64,000 nucleotides of DNA from DATFFO01 sp963772815 (GTDB lineage: Bacteria > Actinomycetota > Acidimicrobiia > Spongiisociales > ZC4RG35), in NCBI GenBank assembly GCA_963772815.1, contig CAVYYV010000004.1, positions 1 through 64,000 on the forward strand. The letters are read 5' to 3'. This document shows positions 54,739 to 63,720 of the stretch, in pieces. The notes under the pieces were generated by a model, which did not search any database, was not told the origin of the DNA, and worked only from the letters and a program-made list of their open reading frames with translations. Position numbers and translations under genes: made by a program. The first letter of the stretch is position 1, and each line of letters opens with the position of its first letter.

Positions 54739-55914
54739 ATGTCACTCGATCTCGCCAACGCAACCTTCCAGGGCTATCTCCGAGAGAACGGCCGCGTAGG
54801 TGTCCGCAACCACGTCCTGATCCTCTCCGTCGACGACATCTCCAATGCCGCCATCGAAGCGGTCGCAAACAACATCAAGGGGACCATCGCCATCCCCCAC
54901 CCCTATGGCCGGCTTCAGTTCGGCGCCGACCTCGATCTGCACTTCCGCACATTGATCGGGACCGCATCGAACCCAAACGTGGCGGCGGCCGTGATCGTCG
55001 GGATCGAGGAGGAGTGGACCGCCAAGGTCGTCGAGGGCGTCGCCGCCACTGGGAAGCCGGTCGCAGGGTTCGGCATCGAACGGCACGGAGACCACGACAC
55101 GATCATGCGGGCCTCCACCAAGGCGCAGGAGTTCGTCCACTGGGCCACCGTCCTCCAGCGCGAGGAGCGCCCGCTGAGCGACCTCTGGGTCTCGACCAAG
55201 TGCGGAGAGTCCGACACGACGTCGGGGCTGGCGTCCAATCCCGCGGTGGGCAACATGTTCGACAAGCTGTACGAGCACGGGGTGACCATGGTCTTCGGTG
55301 AGACCACCGAGCTGACCGGTGGCGAGCACCTGGTGGCGGCCCGGTGCAAGACGCCGGAGATCCGGGAGCGGTTCCAGTTCATGTTCGACCGTTATCAGGA
55401 TGTGATCGAGGCGCACAAGACGAGCGACCTGTCGGACTCGCAACCGACCAAGGGCAACATCGCCGGTGGCCTCACCACCATCGAGGAAAAAGCGCTCGGC
55501 AACATCCAGAAGATCGGCCGCACGTCGATGATCGACGGCGTGCTCGACAAGGCAGAGACGCCAACCGGGCCCGGCCTCTGGTTCATGGACTCCTCGTCGG
55601 CGGCCGCCGAGATGGTCACGCTGTGCGCCGCCTCCGGCTTCACCGTTCACATGTTCACCACCGGTCAGGGGAACGTGGTGGGCAATCCGATCCTCCCGGT
55701 CATCAAGACGTGCGCCAATCCACGTACGGTCCGCACGATGGGAGAGCACGTCGACACCGACATCACCGGCCTCCTCCGCAAGGAGATGACCATCGACGAG
55801 GCGGGTGATGCTTTGATCGACATGACCCTCCAGACGGCGAACGGGCGGCTGACCGCTGCCGAGGTTCTCGGGCACCGGGAGTTCGTCCTCACCCGACTGT
55901 ACGAGAGCGCGTGA
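54739..55914 (+). CDS. UxaA-family lyase large subunit (sulfolactate sulfo-lyase or sugar-acid dehydratase type)
   Basis: A 391-residue protein: FQGYLRENGRVGVRNHVLIL (about residues 10-29), IPHPYGRLQFGADLDLHF, LWVSTKCGESDTTSGLASNP (about 153-172, with the conserved Cys), ITGGEHL-like LTGGEHLVAARC and FTTGQGNVVGNPILPVIKTC near the end. This is the UxaA/GarD/SuyB fold, with conserved Cys and His probably binding iron or another metal. If it acts on sulfolactate the products are pyruvate and sulfite; if on a sugar acid, a 2-keto-3-deoxy acid. AGGAGG precedes the ATG. It forms an operon with 54372. Confidence 0.82.
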   Translation: MSLDLANATFQGYLRENGRVGVRNHVLILSVDDISNAAIEAVANNIKGTIAIPHPYGRLQFGADLDLHFRTLIGTASNPNVAAAVIVGIEEEWTAKVVEGVAATGKPVAGFGIERHGDHDTIMRASTKAQEFVHWATVLQREERPLSDLWVSTKCGESDTTSGLASNPAVGNMFDKLYEHGVTMVFGETTELTGGEHLVAARCKTPEIRERFQFMFDRYQDVIEAHKTSDLSDSQPTKGNIAGGLTTIEEKALGNIQKIGRTSMIDGVLDKAETPTGPGLWFMDSSSAAAEMVTLCAASGFTVHMFTTGQGNVVGNPILPVIKTCANPRTVRTMGEHVDTDITGLLRKEMTIDEAGDALIDMTLQTANGRLTAAEVLGHREFVLTRLYESA

Positions 55915-56002
55915 ACCTCCGGGTGGCGCCTCTCGACGGACGAGGTGGGTCGGTCGGACGAGCCGATCGAAGCTCATCGCCGAGCCCGGGGAGGGACCGC
56001 TG

Positions 56003-56833
56003 ATGCGTCACTCGTTCAAGGTTTGGGCTCAGCAGGCCGAGTGGGCCCAGCTGCGTGACATCTGGGTCGAGGCCGATCGGGGCGAATTCTGGGACATGGT
56101 GTGGCTCAACGACCACCTCTATCCACCCAAGTCCCCGTCGAGTCTTCCCATCATGGACGCCTACACGCTGTTCGGAGGCCTGGCGGCCGTGACCGAACGG
56201 TTGCGGTTCGGCACGATGGTCACGGCCAACACCTTCCGTCACCCAGTCATCCTCGCCAAGCAGCTGGTGACCCTGGACCACATGTCCGACGGACGCCTCG
56301 AGATCGGAGTCGGTGCCGGTTGGCACGAAGGCGAGCACAAGGCGTTCGGGATCGATCTCCCGCCACTCGAAGAGCGCTTCGAGTTGCTCGACGAGACCTT
56401 CACCATCCTCCACGGGCTCATGACCGAGGAGGTGTTCAGTTTCCAGGGCAGGCATCGGACCATCCGGGACGCCCACTTCGAGCCCAAGCCGATCCAGCGA
56501 CCACGGCCACCGTTCGTGATCGGTGGCAGCGGCCCCAAACGCACCATCCCGCTGGCCGCCAAGTGGGCAGATCAGTGGAACTATCCGGATTATGTGGGCA
56601 ACCCCGAGGCGTTCGCTGCGTCGCTCGCGGTGCTCGACGCGGCTTGCGCGGCCATTGGTCGCGACCGCTCCGAGATCGAGGTGTCTGTCCAGTTCCGTTA
56701 CTCGGGTGATCTCTCCCACGCCCTGGATCTGGTGAGCGCGTACACCGAGTATGGCGCCGAACACATCCTCGTCAGCTTCACTCCACCGGCCGACCCATCG
56801 CTGCCGCCACTGCTGGCCGAAACCCTGGCCTGA
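56003..56833 (+). CDS. LLM-class F420-dependent oxidoreductase
   Basis: A 276-residue luciferase-like monooxygenase-family protein: WLNDHLYP (about 35), ERLRFGTMVTANTFRHPVIL (about 65-84), LDHMSDGRLEIGVGAGWHEG (about 92-111) and PFVIGGSGPKRTIPLAAKWA (about 171-190). The last matches the family IGG-G segment contacting the cofactor phosphate. F420 rather than FMN is inferred from the actinobacterial subfamily. It lies 88 bases after the lyase in the same direction, so it may be co-transcribed. The substrate is unknown. Confidence 0.85.
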   Translation: MRHSFKVWAQQAEWAQLRDIWVEADRGEFWDMVWLNDHLYPPKSPSSLPIMDAYTLFGGLAAVTERLRFGTMVTANTFRHPVILAKQLVTLDHMSDGRLEIGVGAGWHEGEHKAFGIDLPPLEERFELLDETFTILHGLMTEEVFSFQGRHRTIRDAHFEPKPIQRPRPPFVIGGSGPKRTIPLAAKWADQWNYPDYVGNPEAFAASLAVLDAACAAIGRDRSEIEVSVQFRYSGDLSHALDLVSAYTEYGAEHILVSFTPPADPSLPPLLAETLA

Positions 56834-56883
56834 TCGGGACTGAGGACCCTGTCGGTGCTCGGCCCGCGTGACACCATGGAAAC

Positions 56884-57876
56884 ATGCGGTCCCTATGGGT
56901 GTGGATCAGGATCTGGTGGGCTGTTGCCCTGGCCATAGTGCGGGCCCTCTCCCGTCGGGTCCGGTATGGACCGCTCGTCGCCGGATGGAGTTGGAGGATG
57001 GAGCTGCGGAGGGCGACGATCTCGGCCCTGATCCTGGCCGGGACGGAGATCGGGGACGTGGAACGTTGGGCCGATCTCCGATTCGAGGCACCACTCCCGA
57101 GCAGGCTGCGCGGCGTAGTCACGGTGACCCCCGGCACGCTGAACCGCGTTCAGGGAGAGTGGCTGCGACTCCCCCAGCTTCCGGGTGACCGGCCGACGCT
57201 GCTCTACTTCCACGGGGGTGGCCATGTGATGGGAAGTCCCGGCATGGAACGCCCGCTCATCGCCGAGATCGCCGTCGCCGCCCGGGCCGACGCCTTCTCG
57301 GCCGACTATCGCCTCGCCCCCCGTCATCCCTTCCCGGCGGCCCTCGACGATGCAGTCGCCGCATACACGGGATTGCTCGAGGCGGGCACAGATCCACATC
57401 GGCTGGCGGTTGTCGGTGACTCCGCAGGAGGCAATCTCGCCGCAGCTCTGCTGGTAAGGCTCCGCGATGAGGGGCGCACCCTCCCGGCCGGAGCGGTGCT
57501 CTTCTCGCCATGGCTCGATCTCGCCAACACGGGATCGACGCTTACCAGCAACGCAACCACCGACTATCTGCCGCCGATTGCCGACCGCCCCGCAACCGAG
57601 TACCTGGACGGAACCGATCCCACCCACCCGCTGGCGTCGCCGCTCTACGCCGATCCGGTCGGGCTGCCCCCGATGCTGGTGCTGGCCGGAGGTGCCGAGA
57701 TGCTGCTCGATGACGCCACCCGCTTCGTCGAGAAGGCGCGCGCCGGCGGCGTTGACATCACCTTTCACGTCGAGCCCACGATGTTCCACGTCTGGCCCGC
57801 CGTCGTACCTCGTGAGCCGGCATCGCGGCGCGCCATCCTGCTGGCGGGAGACTGGATCGGGCGGCACGTGGTCTGA
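56884..57876 (+). CDS. Alpha/beta-hydrolase, HSL-family esterase
   Basis: A 330-residue esterase/lipase with the hormone-sensitive-lipase marks: oxyanion loop YFHGGGHVMGSPG (HGGG at 110-113), nucleophile elbow VVGDSAGGNLAAAL (Ser180), Asp in AEMLLDDATRF (about 276) and His in EPTMFHVWPAV (about 298). A hydrophobic N-terminal segment (WVWIRIWWAVALAIVRAL) may be a membrane anchor. The ATG at 56884 is 50 bases after the LLM gene. The substrate is unknown, probably short acyl esters. Confidence 0.88.
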   Translation: MRSLWVWIRIWWAVALAIVRALSRRVRYGPLVAGWSWRMELRRATISALILAGTEIGDVERWADLRFEAPLPSRLRGVVTVTPGTLNRVQGEWLRLPQLPGDRPTLLYFHGGGHVMGSPGMERPLIAEIAVAARADAFSADYRLAPRHPFPAALDDAVAAYTGLLEAGTDPHRLAVVGDSAGGNLAAALLVRLRDEGRTLPAGAVLFSPWLDLANTGSTLTSNATTDYLPPIADRPATEYLDGTDPTHPLASPLYADPVGLPPMLVLAGGAEMLLDDATRFVEKARAGGVDITFHVEPTMFHVWPAVVPREPASRRAILLAGDWIGRHVV

Positions 57877-57925
57877 TCGATGTCGCTCGGCCATTGGCAG
57901 GTGCCGTCCGGTCGAGGTGCCGGAA

Positions 57926-58798
57926 CTACTGCAGAGCGATCAGCACGACTCCCGAGATGACGAGGCCGACCGACCCGACCAGGGCACCATCGATGTGCTC
58001 GTCGCCCTTGAGGAACATCAGGCTGAGCATGATGGTCCAGATCCCCTGCGTGGACTGGAGGATGCCCACCACCCATGCCTCCAGGTAGGTGAAGGCGGTG
58101 TACTGGCTGAGCAGGGCGGCGGAGGTTGAGATACCCGCTGCCACGAACCACCACGACGGTGAGCCGAAGTTGGACCGGGCCCTTTCGGCCAGCTTGCCGC
58201 GAACGGCGTCGATCAGCACGATCACCAGGTAGGCGGAAGCGGCCCCGATGAACGCCCCGATCACCGACGAGTCGAACCGCTCGAGCCCCCACTTCCGGAA
58301 CACGAAGGCGAGACCGAATGAGGCCGGCGCCCCGGCGGCGATGAGGTAGTGGAACAACGGAGCCTTCCCGGCGCCGGAAGAGTCGCCCGACCTCGCCTTG
58401 ATCAGCCAGAGCAGCCCGGCCACGACGATCGTGCCACCGAGCAGCTCGATCGGGGTGAGCGTCTCGTCCAGTGCCAGCCATCCGGCCAAGGCGGCCACCG
58501 CCGGCGCCCCCGTCATGAAGGCATTCGAACGGCTGGGACCGATCAGGCGCACCGCCCGCAACAGCGCCGTTCGTCCACCCACGGTGCCGATCACGCCACC
58601 GATGATGAAGGCGATCATCGCCGGCGTGTCCCAGGTGGGCCAATCCACCAGCGTGGCGTAGATGCCGAGGATGATCACGTTGACCAGCACCGACATGAAC
58701 ACACCGTCGTCGTCGGGACGGGTGCGCTGACCGACCCGCACCAGGATCGACGTCAACGAGAAGCAGATGGCGGCGGCGAGGCCGAAGACGATCCCCAT
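57926..58798 (-). CDS. EamA-family (DMT) transporter
   Basis: A 290-residue minus-strand membrane protein with ten predicted helices in two EamA repeats. The first starts IVFGLAAAICFSLTSILVRV and contains RTALLRAVRLIGPSRSNAFM, the second starts AGAPASFGLAFVFRKWGLER and contains QYTAFTYLEAWVVGILQSTQ. The family exports or imports amino acids, sugars or other metabolites; the substrate here is unknown. It is convergent with the esterase gene. A minus-strand frame just upstream (58995-58804) is open but not convincing. Confidence 0.88.
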   Translation of the reverse strand: MGIVFGLAAAICFSLTSILVRVGQRTRPDDDGVFMSVLVNVIILGIYATLVDWPTWDTPAMIAFIIGGVIGTVGGRTALLRAVRLIGPSRSNAFMTGAPAVAALAGWLALDETLTPIELLGGTIVVAGLLWLIKARSGDSSGAGKAPLFHYLIAAGAPASFGLAFVFRKWGLERFDSSVIGAFIGAASAYLVIVLIDAVRGKLAERARSNFGSPSWWFVAAGISTSAALLSQYTAFTYLEAWVVGILQSTQGIWTIMLSLMFLKGDEHIDGALVGSVGLVISGVVLIALQ

Positions 58799-59122
58799 CG
58801 GCGCTAGGCTAGCGCAGCAATCGATTGCAGGACGTCTGATGTTCGCTCATTCATACGGTCGCCGCCGCCGAACCGGCCGCGCCCGACCGTAAGTGCGTCG
58901 GAGGCATCGGTATCAGCGAGGTCAGTAAGTGGCAGGATGAGGCCCTCGCAGAGGCTGCGCCTGCGACGGTCGACGGGTAGAGGTGCCGGTTGCAACTGGC
59001 CGCGGACACCCGAGCGGCAAGATCGGGGGACGTGTCTGCTGCCCAGACACTACCCACCGTCGATATGCTCTCCCGTCTCAGCGGTCGAGACGCAGACCTC
59101 CGACCCGGTCAGGAACGAGTAG
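58799..59122. other. Intergenic between divergent genes
   Basis: 324 bases. A minus-strand frame ending at 58804 (GRGRFGGGDRMNERTSDVL) lies directly before the transporter and could be the tail of a lost gene. No repeat copy is seen. Confidence 0.35.
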
Positions 59123-60004
59123 ATGCAGGACCTATCCTTCATGGCCGCCGCCGAGGCCGCGATGGCTCGACCGAAGGGGCGGCCCTGGAGCCCCGACCTG
59201 ACAGCCATCCGGGCTGCGGCGCGTATGGTCCCGGGGCACCGTCCGCACCGGGTCAACGCCGTCAAGGTGGCGGAGAGCCATCGGCCCAAGAGTGTCGCTT
59301 ACGAAGGCGGGCCCGACACTACGACCGTGTTCGCCCGAACTGCATACCAGATCATGTACCGGGACGGCCACGTGATGCTCGAGGCCGGCATGGACAGGGA
59401 GATCCATGCGACATTCGGGAAGGGGAGCGACGAGCCCTACTTTCCAGAGGAGAATGCCCGGGTTCAGGAGGCACTGAGGACGTCGATTTTCAACATCGTG
59501 ACCCACGAGCATGGTGACCACATCGCCGGCGTGGTGCGCACCGACTTCCTCGAGGAGATCGCCCCCAAGACGCTCCTTACCGCGGTGCAGGCGTGGGCGC
59601 TCGTGGTGCAACCGCAGCGGCCGCAGCTGGGGATCACGGCCGAGTTGGCCGCCCAATACAGGGTCTTCGACTACGAGGACTACCTGCCCTTGGCCGCCGG
59701 CATGGTCGTCATCAAGTCGGCGGGCCACACACCCGGCTCACAGATGGTCTACGTCGAAACCGAGGCGGGCACCGAGTACCTCTTCGTCGGAGACTGCGCC
59801 TGGCACATGGACGGGATCATCGGGTGTAAGCAGAAGAATGCCCCGTGGATCGACGAAGACCACGCGTCGATCATGAACCAGCTGCAATGGCTCAACGGGA
59901 TCCACGGCTCCGAATCCGACATCACGATCGTGGTCGGGCACGACGACGAGCAGCTCGCCAGGTACCGAGCTGCTGCTCTACTCGGATCGGAGCTGGAGCT
60001 CTAG
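59123..60004 (+). CDS. Metallo-beta-lactamase-fold hydrolase
   Basis: A 293-residue protein with the MBL signature VTHEHGDHIAG (about residues 125-135), a later metal His in SAGHTPGSQMVYV (about 196-208), Asp in FVGDCAWHMDG and His in IVVGHDDEQL near the end, so a two-metal site is complete. It resembles glyoxalase II/lactonase-type hydrolases; the substrate is unknown. An N-terminal extension of about 45 residues precedes the fold. The ATG at 59123 is the first good start. No signal peptide is seen. Confidence 0.85.
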   Translation: MQDLSFMAAAEAAMARPKGRPWSPDLTAIRAAARMVPGHRPHRVNAVKVAESHRPKSVAYEGGPDTTTVFARTAYQIMYRDGHVMLEAGMDREIHATFGKGSDEPYFPEENARVQEALRTSIFNIVTHEHGDHIAGVVRTDFLEEIAPKTLLTAVQAWALVVQPQRPQLGITAELAAQYRVFDYEDYLPLAAGMVVIKSAGHTPGSQMVYVETEAGTEYLFVGDCAWHMDGIIGCKQKNAPWIDEDHASIMNQLQWLNGIHGSESDITIVVGHDDEQLARYRAAALLGSELEL

Positions 60005-60179
60005 GGCCGAGCCGGGCGCACCCGCGCCTCGCGTGTTGAGCGGGAAGGTCTGTTCATCCGTTCGGCGTTGGTGAGCCTCGGTGCCAAACGAGACCGCCAT
60101 TCGGCCCCTGGCCGTCCCTGCCTCCCGCCCATCTCGCAATCGGTTGCACTAAGAGGTGGTGACGGTGTAGGTTTCGGTC

Positions 60180-60551
60180 ATGCCCTCGGTGATACACCGC
60201 TCCGAGTTGCCCAAGATCCGCTCCACCCGCGACGGGCGGGATCGAGTCGACTTGGTTACCGAGGAGCTGTTCGGCTTCAGCGATGTCCGGGCAGACCACA
60301 TCACCTACCATCCCGGCGACACCGCCGCCGCCCACTACCACGTGGGGGCGAAGCACCTGTTCTTCATCGACGGCGGTGCCGGTGTCCTCCACCTCGACGA
60401 TCGCACCTTCGAGCTCGAAGAGGGCGACGTGGCCTTCGCCGACGAGGGAGAGGTGCACTGGTTCGAGAACCCTGGCGAGGAGGTGTTCTCCTTCTACGAG
60501 CTGTGGGTGCCCGCACCCCGGGAGACCGTGTGGGTGACCGGCGACCAGTGA
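60180..60551 (+). CDS. Single-domain cupin protein
   Basis: A 123-residue cupin. The metal-binding motif 1 is TAAAHYHVGAKHLFFIDGGA (about residues 48-67), with the two His and downstream Glu/Gly layout. Motif 2 is DEGEVHWFENPGEE (about 88-101). Small cupins can be isomerases, dioxygenases or metabolite sensors, and nothing here decides between them. It lies 30 bases before the nitrilase gene, so the two are probably co-transcribed. Confidence 0.85.
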   Translation: MPSVIHRSELPKIRSTRDGRDRVDLVTEELFGFSDVRADHITYHPGDTAAAHYHVGAKHLFFIDGGAGVLHLDDRTFELEEGDVAFADEGEVHWFENPGEEVFSFYELWVPAPRETVWVTGDQ

Positions 60552-60581
60552 ACATGGGAACGGGTGACGTGAGTTCACGTC

Positions 60582-61634
60582 ATGGGTGACACGGAAGCGG
60601 TGGTCAAAGGTGCGGTGGTGCAGGCCGCTCCCGTCTTCTTGGATCGGGAGGCCACGACGGAGAAGGCAATCGGGCTTATCGAGGAGGCTGGATCGAGCGG
60701 GGCCGAGATCGTCGCTTTCCCTGAGGGCTTTATCCCCGCCCACCCGATCTGGTTCCACTTTCATTCTGGAACCGACCGCATCTCCACCGCTCTGTCGGTG
60801 GAGCTGTTCCAGAACTCGGTCGAGGTTCCCGGCCGGGAGGTGGAGGCGCTGGCGGCCGCCTCCACCCGCGCCGGCGTCTACGTGGTGATGGGGGTGTGCG
60901 AGAAACTCCCCGGAACGTTCGGCACCATGTACAACACCCAGGTGTTCATAGACCCCGAGCGGGGCTTTGTGGGCAAGCACCAGAAGCTGGTGCCCACGGT
61001 GGGAGAGCGGCTGGTTCACCGTCCCGGTGGCCCCGAGACATTCGGTGTGTTCGGTTCTCGGTTCGGACCGGTGTCGGGACTGATGTGCGGGGAGAACTCG
61101 AACCCCCTGGCCATCTTCGCCCTTACCGCCGAGGCGACCCGGATCCACGTCATGTCCTGGCCCAACCACTTCCCCAAACCGGCCCTTCCCATGCCCGAGA
61201 TCTCCCTTACCGCCGCAAAGGCGTTCGCGCAGATGTCGAAGGCGTGGGTGCTGAGCGCCTCGGCGGTAGTCGACGATAGGGTTCGGGAGATGGTCCCCGG
61301 TGGGGACGACGACCTCGAGTTCCTGGCTCGGGAAGACATCGGTGGCGGCTCCTGCATAGTCGCCCCCGACACTCGGGTGGCGGCGGGACCGGTAGTCGGA
61401 AACGAAGAGCTGATCCTCTACGCCGACATGGATCTGGAGGTGGGTGTGAGGATGAAACTCCGCCACGACCTCGCCGGCCATTACAACCGCCCCGACGTGT
61501 TCCGCCTCCTCGTCAACCGGAGCGCAGCCCCCCTCATTCATACGTTCGCCGCCGACGAACTGGCTGCGCCCGACATCCCGGTGCTGGAGCAGGAGGCGCC
61601 GATGGTGCTCGAGGTCCGGGAGCTACCGGACTAG
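60582..61634 (+). CDS. Nitrilase-family carbon-nitrogen hydrolase
   Basis: A 350-residue nitrilase-superfamily enzyme with the full catalytic triad: E48 in AFPEGFIPAHP, K135 in GKHQKLVPTVGERLV and C169 in LMCGENSNPLAIF. PEGFIPAHPIWF and the CGEN elbow fit branch 1 true nitrilases (nitrile to acid plus ammonia) better than amidases, and the length fits too. The ATG at 60582 is 30 bases after the cupin gene. It is likely cytoplasmic and used in nitrile catabolism; the substrate is unknown. Confidence 0.88.
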   Translation: MGDTEAVVKGAVVQAAPVFLDREATTEKAIGLIEEAGSSGAEIVAFPEGFIPAHPIWFHFHSGTDRISTALSVELFQNSVEVPGREVEALAAASTRAGVYVVMGVCEKLPGTFGTMYNTQVFIDPERGFVGKHQKLVPTVGERLVHRPGGPETFGVFGSRFGPVSGLMCGENSNPLAIFALTAEATRIHVMSWPNHFPKPALPMPEISLTAAKAFAQMSKAWVLSASAVVDDRVREMVPGGDDDLEFLAREDIGGGSCIVAPDTRVAAGPVVGNEELILYADMDLEVGVRMKLRHDLAGHYNRPDVFRLLVNRSAAPLIHTFAADELAAPDIPVLEQEAPMVLEVRELPD

Positions 61635-61835
61635 ACCCGGATCGCTCCTTGGGTCGGGCTTGGCGCGCACTACCGGCTCATCGTGCATCCCGCAGGGATT
61701 TCCCAGTCGATTCGCGGGGCCGAGAACGCAGCGGGTGGTGATGCATGGTCGTCAAGACCGGTGACATGGCGATTCTGCTTTCGAGGCGGGAGGGGTTCGC
61801 TAAAGGGTGCCGATGCGTGGCGACGTGGACTTCTC

Positions 61836-63583
61836 CTAGCCGGAGGGGATGACGGGGATGATCAGGCGACTGGGCGTCTCGGGTCCCAGGTGGACTGTTG
61901 TGCGACCCCCGAAGACCTCGGCCGGACGATCAGATGGATCATCATGGAGGAATGGACCGCAACCCGAAAACCTGTTCTTGAAGCTGCCGATCACCTCGGC
62001 ATCAGTGTCCTCGTCACCCTCGTACCGGTAATCATGGCCCAGCACGGACAGGCCGATTCGGTACCCCGGGGGCACCACGATGCTGGTCGGCCAGATCTCT
62101 ATGTCCAGTTGCACAGGGTTCCCGGGAGTGAGCGGCATTACCTCATCGTGGGTGTGAAAAGGTCGCCAGGGGAGCGATCGTTCCGGGTCGAGCTTGCGAT
62201 GAGACGCCCGCAACCATCCCTGCGCAATCGGAGTATGGGGGTCCAGGGCGCCCTGGAAGGTGACTTCGTCCCCGTCCGGACCGAACAGGCGCACCACCAA
62301 AAAGACGTCGGCGTCGGTAGTCGACGACGAGATCCAGAGGCGCGCCGCCAGGGGCCCGGTCAACTCGGTCTCGGAGTGGAACGGGGTTGTGATGAAGGTC
62401 AGCCCCTCTCCCAGAGCATCGAAGGACGACGCGTTGGGCTGATCTTCGGCTTCCCTCGAGAGCCCTCCATCCCCCCGAAGGAATAGAGAGGTCCATTGCG
62501 TGCGCGGTATTGGCCAATCATCCTCTGCCCGAGGCTCGAAGCCATCGACGTGGCGGATCTGAAGCCACAGCCGCGGTTGAGATTCCCAGTCGCCTTCGTC
62601 TTTCAGGAAATAGTCGAAGAATCTCTTCTGAAGGCCACGCCCGTAGTCCGTGTAGAAATGGGTCCAATGCTCGATGCCGTGCATCTCGAGCCATTTCTGA
62701 GAAGACGCCGCCTGACGGAAGCCCTCGATGTTTCCTCGCAGATGAAGGCCTTGCCCACCCCAGTTGCCGGCCGACAACAGAGGCACCGTCACGTTTTCCC
62801 ACCGGGGAGATCGATCACGGTGAAAGGAGTCGTCGAGGGGGTGGTTGCGGATTTCCGCCCCGAGGTCGGAGCGGTGGTCCTCGAGTTCGTCCTCGTCCAG
62901 GGTTTCGTCGCCACAGATGAGCTGACCGGTTGAGGGATTGCGGCCGTCCCGTTCACCCAAGCCGTACTGCACGGTCTTGACCTGCATGTCGTACCAGTTC
63001 TCCCAGAACGTCGAGAGTATCCCGCCGTGACGGGTCATGTCGCGATAGAAGTCTTCTGCTCCTTCCCAGACGCACATTGCGGTCAGGTGAGGGGGCTGCA
63101 GCGAGGCCACATGCCATTGGTTGATGGCGTAATAGGAGATCCCGTTCAGTCCCACCTTTCCATTCGACCACGACTGGCGGGCGGCCCACTCGATGCACTC
63201 GTACAGGTCCCTCGTCTCTCGGGGAGAAAAATGGTCGATGTATCCCGGCGACCGCCCAGTTCCCGCGAATCCACTCGTACGCACACGTAGCCGTACGGCA
63301 CCCACTTCTCGGGGTCGGCCACTTCCCACGCCTGATATGCGTTGGACGAGCCGGCCGTCACGTCGGGATGCCCGTCTGCCATCCGGTTCCATTGGTCCGG
63401 ATAACCCACTTGAAACGGCAGCCCCTTGGCGTATGGGCCGTAGGTGAGAATGGTCGGGTATCGACGGTGTGCCTCGGGTCGGAATACGTCGGCCCGCAAG
63501 ACGAGATCGTCGTCCATTGTGATCGGCACGTCCCAGTCGATTCGCATTCCGTCCCGTACCTCGGTCTTGAAAAGGTCTGTCAT
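61836..63583 (-). CDS. CocE/NonD-family hydrolase, one frameshift
   Basis: A minus-strand alpha/beta hydrolase of the X-Pro dipeptidyl-peptidase S15/CocE family, about 580 residues if intact. The ATG at 63583 starts TDLFKTEVRDGMRIDWDVPI, then RADVFRPEAHRRYPTILTYG, YGPYAKG and VPYGYVCVRVDSR. Near 63256 the frame changes, and GTGRSPGYIDHFSPRETRDL continues. The nucleophile is Ser in GLNGISYYAINQW, HGIEHWTHFYTDYG and YFLKDEGDW follow, and a C-terminal jelly roll (GPLAARLWISSSTTDADVFL) ends the protein. It would hydrolyse esters, amides or acyl-amino acids. The single indel may be an assembly error. Confidence 0.8.
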
Positions 63584-63720
63584 ATCCCCAGATTGTCGCG
63601 CGTCTCGCGTCCTCGGGAGATGGTCGTCGAGAGAGATGATGCCTCGTCGGCACCCTGAGGATGCCGGGGCTTCCCAGAGGAGATCGATGACTGGCAGCGG
63701 GGGAGATAATCTGAGGCCGG

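Noticed and set aside
54742..55977. Long minus-strand frame opposite the UxaA-family gene
   Set aside because: The plus-strand protein is clearly conserved; the antisense product has no family features.
60054..61541. 495-codon minus-strand frame opposite the nitrilase and cupin
   Set aside because: The nitrilase and cupin on the plus strand have complete catalytic motifs; the antisense frame is a codon-bias shadow.
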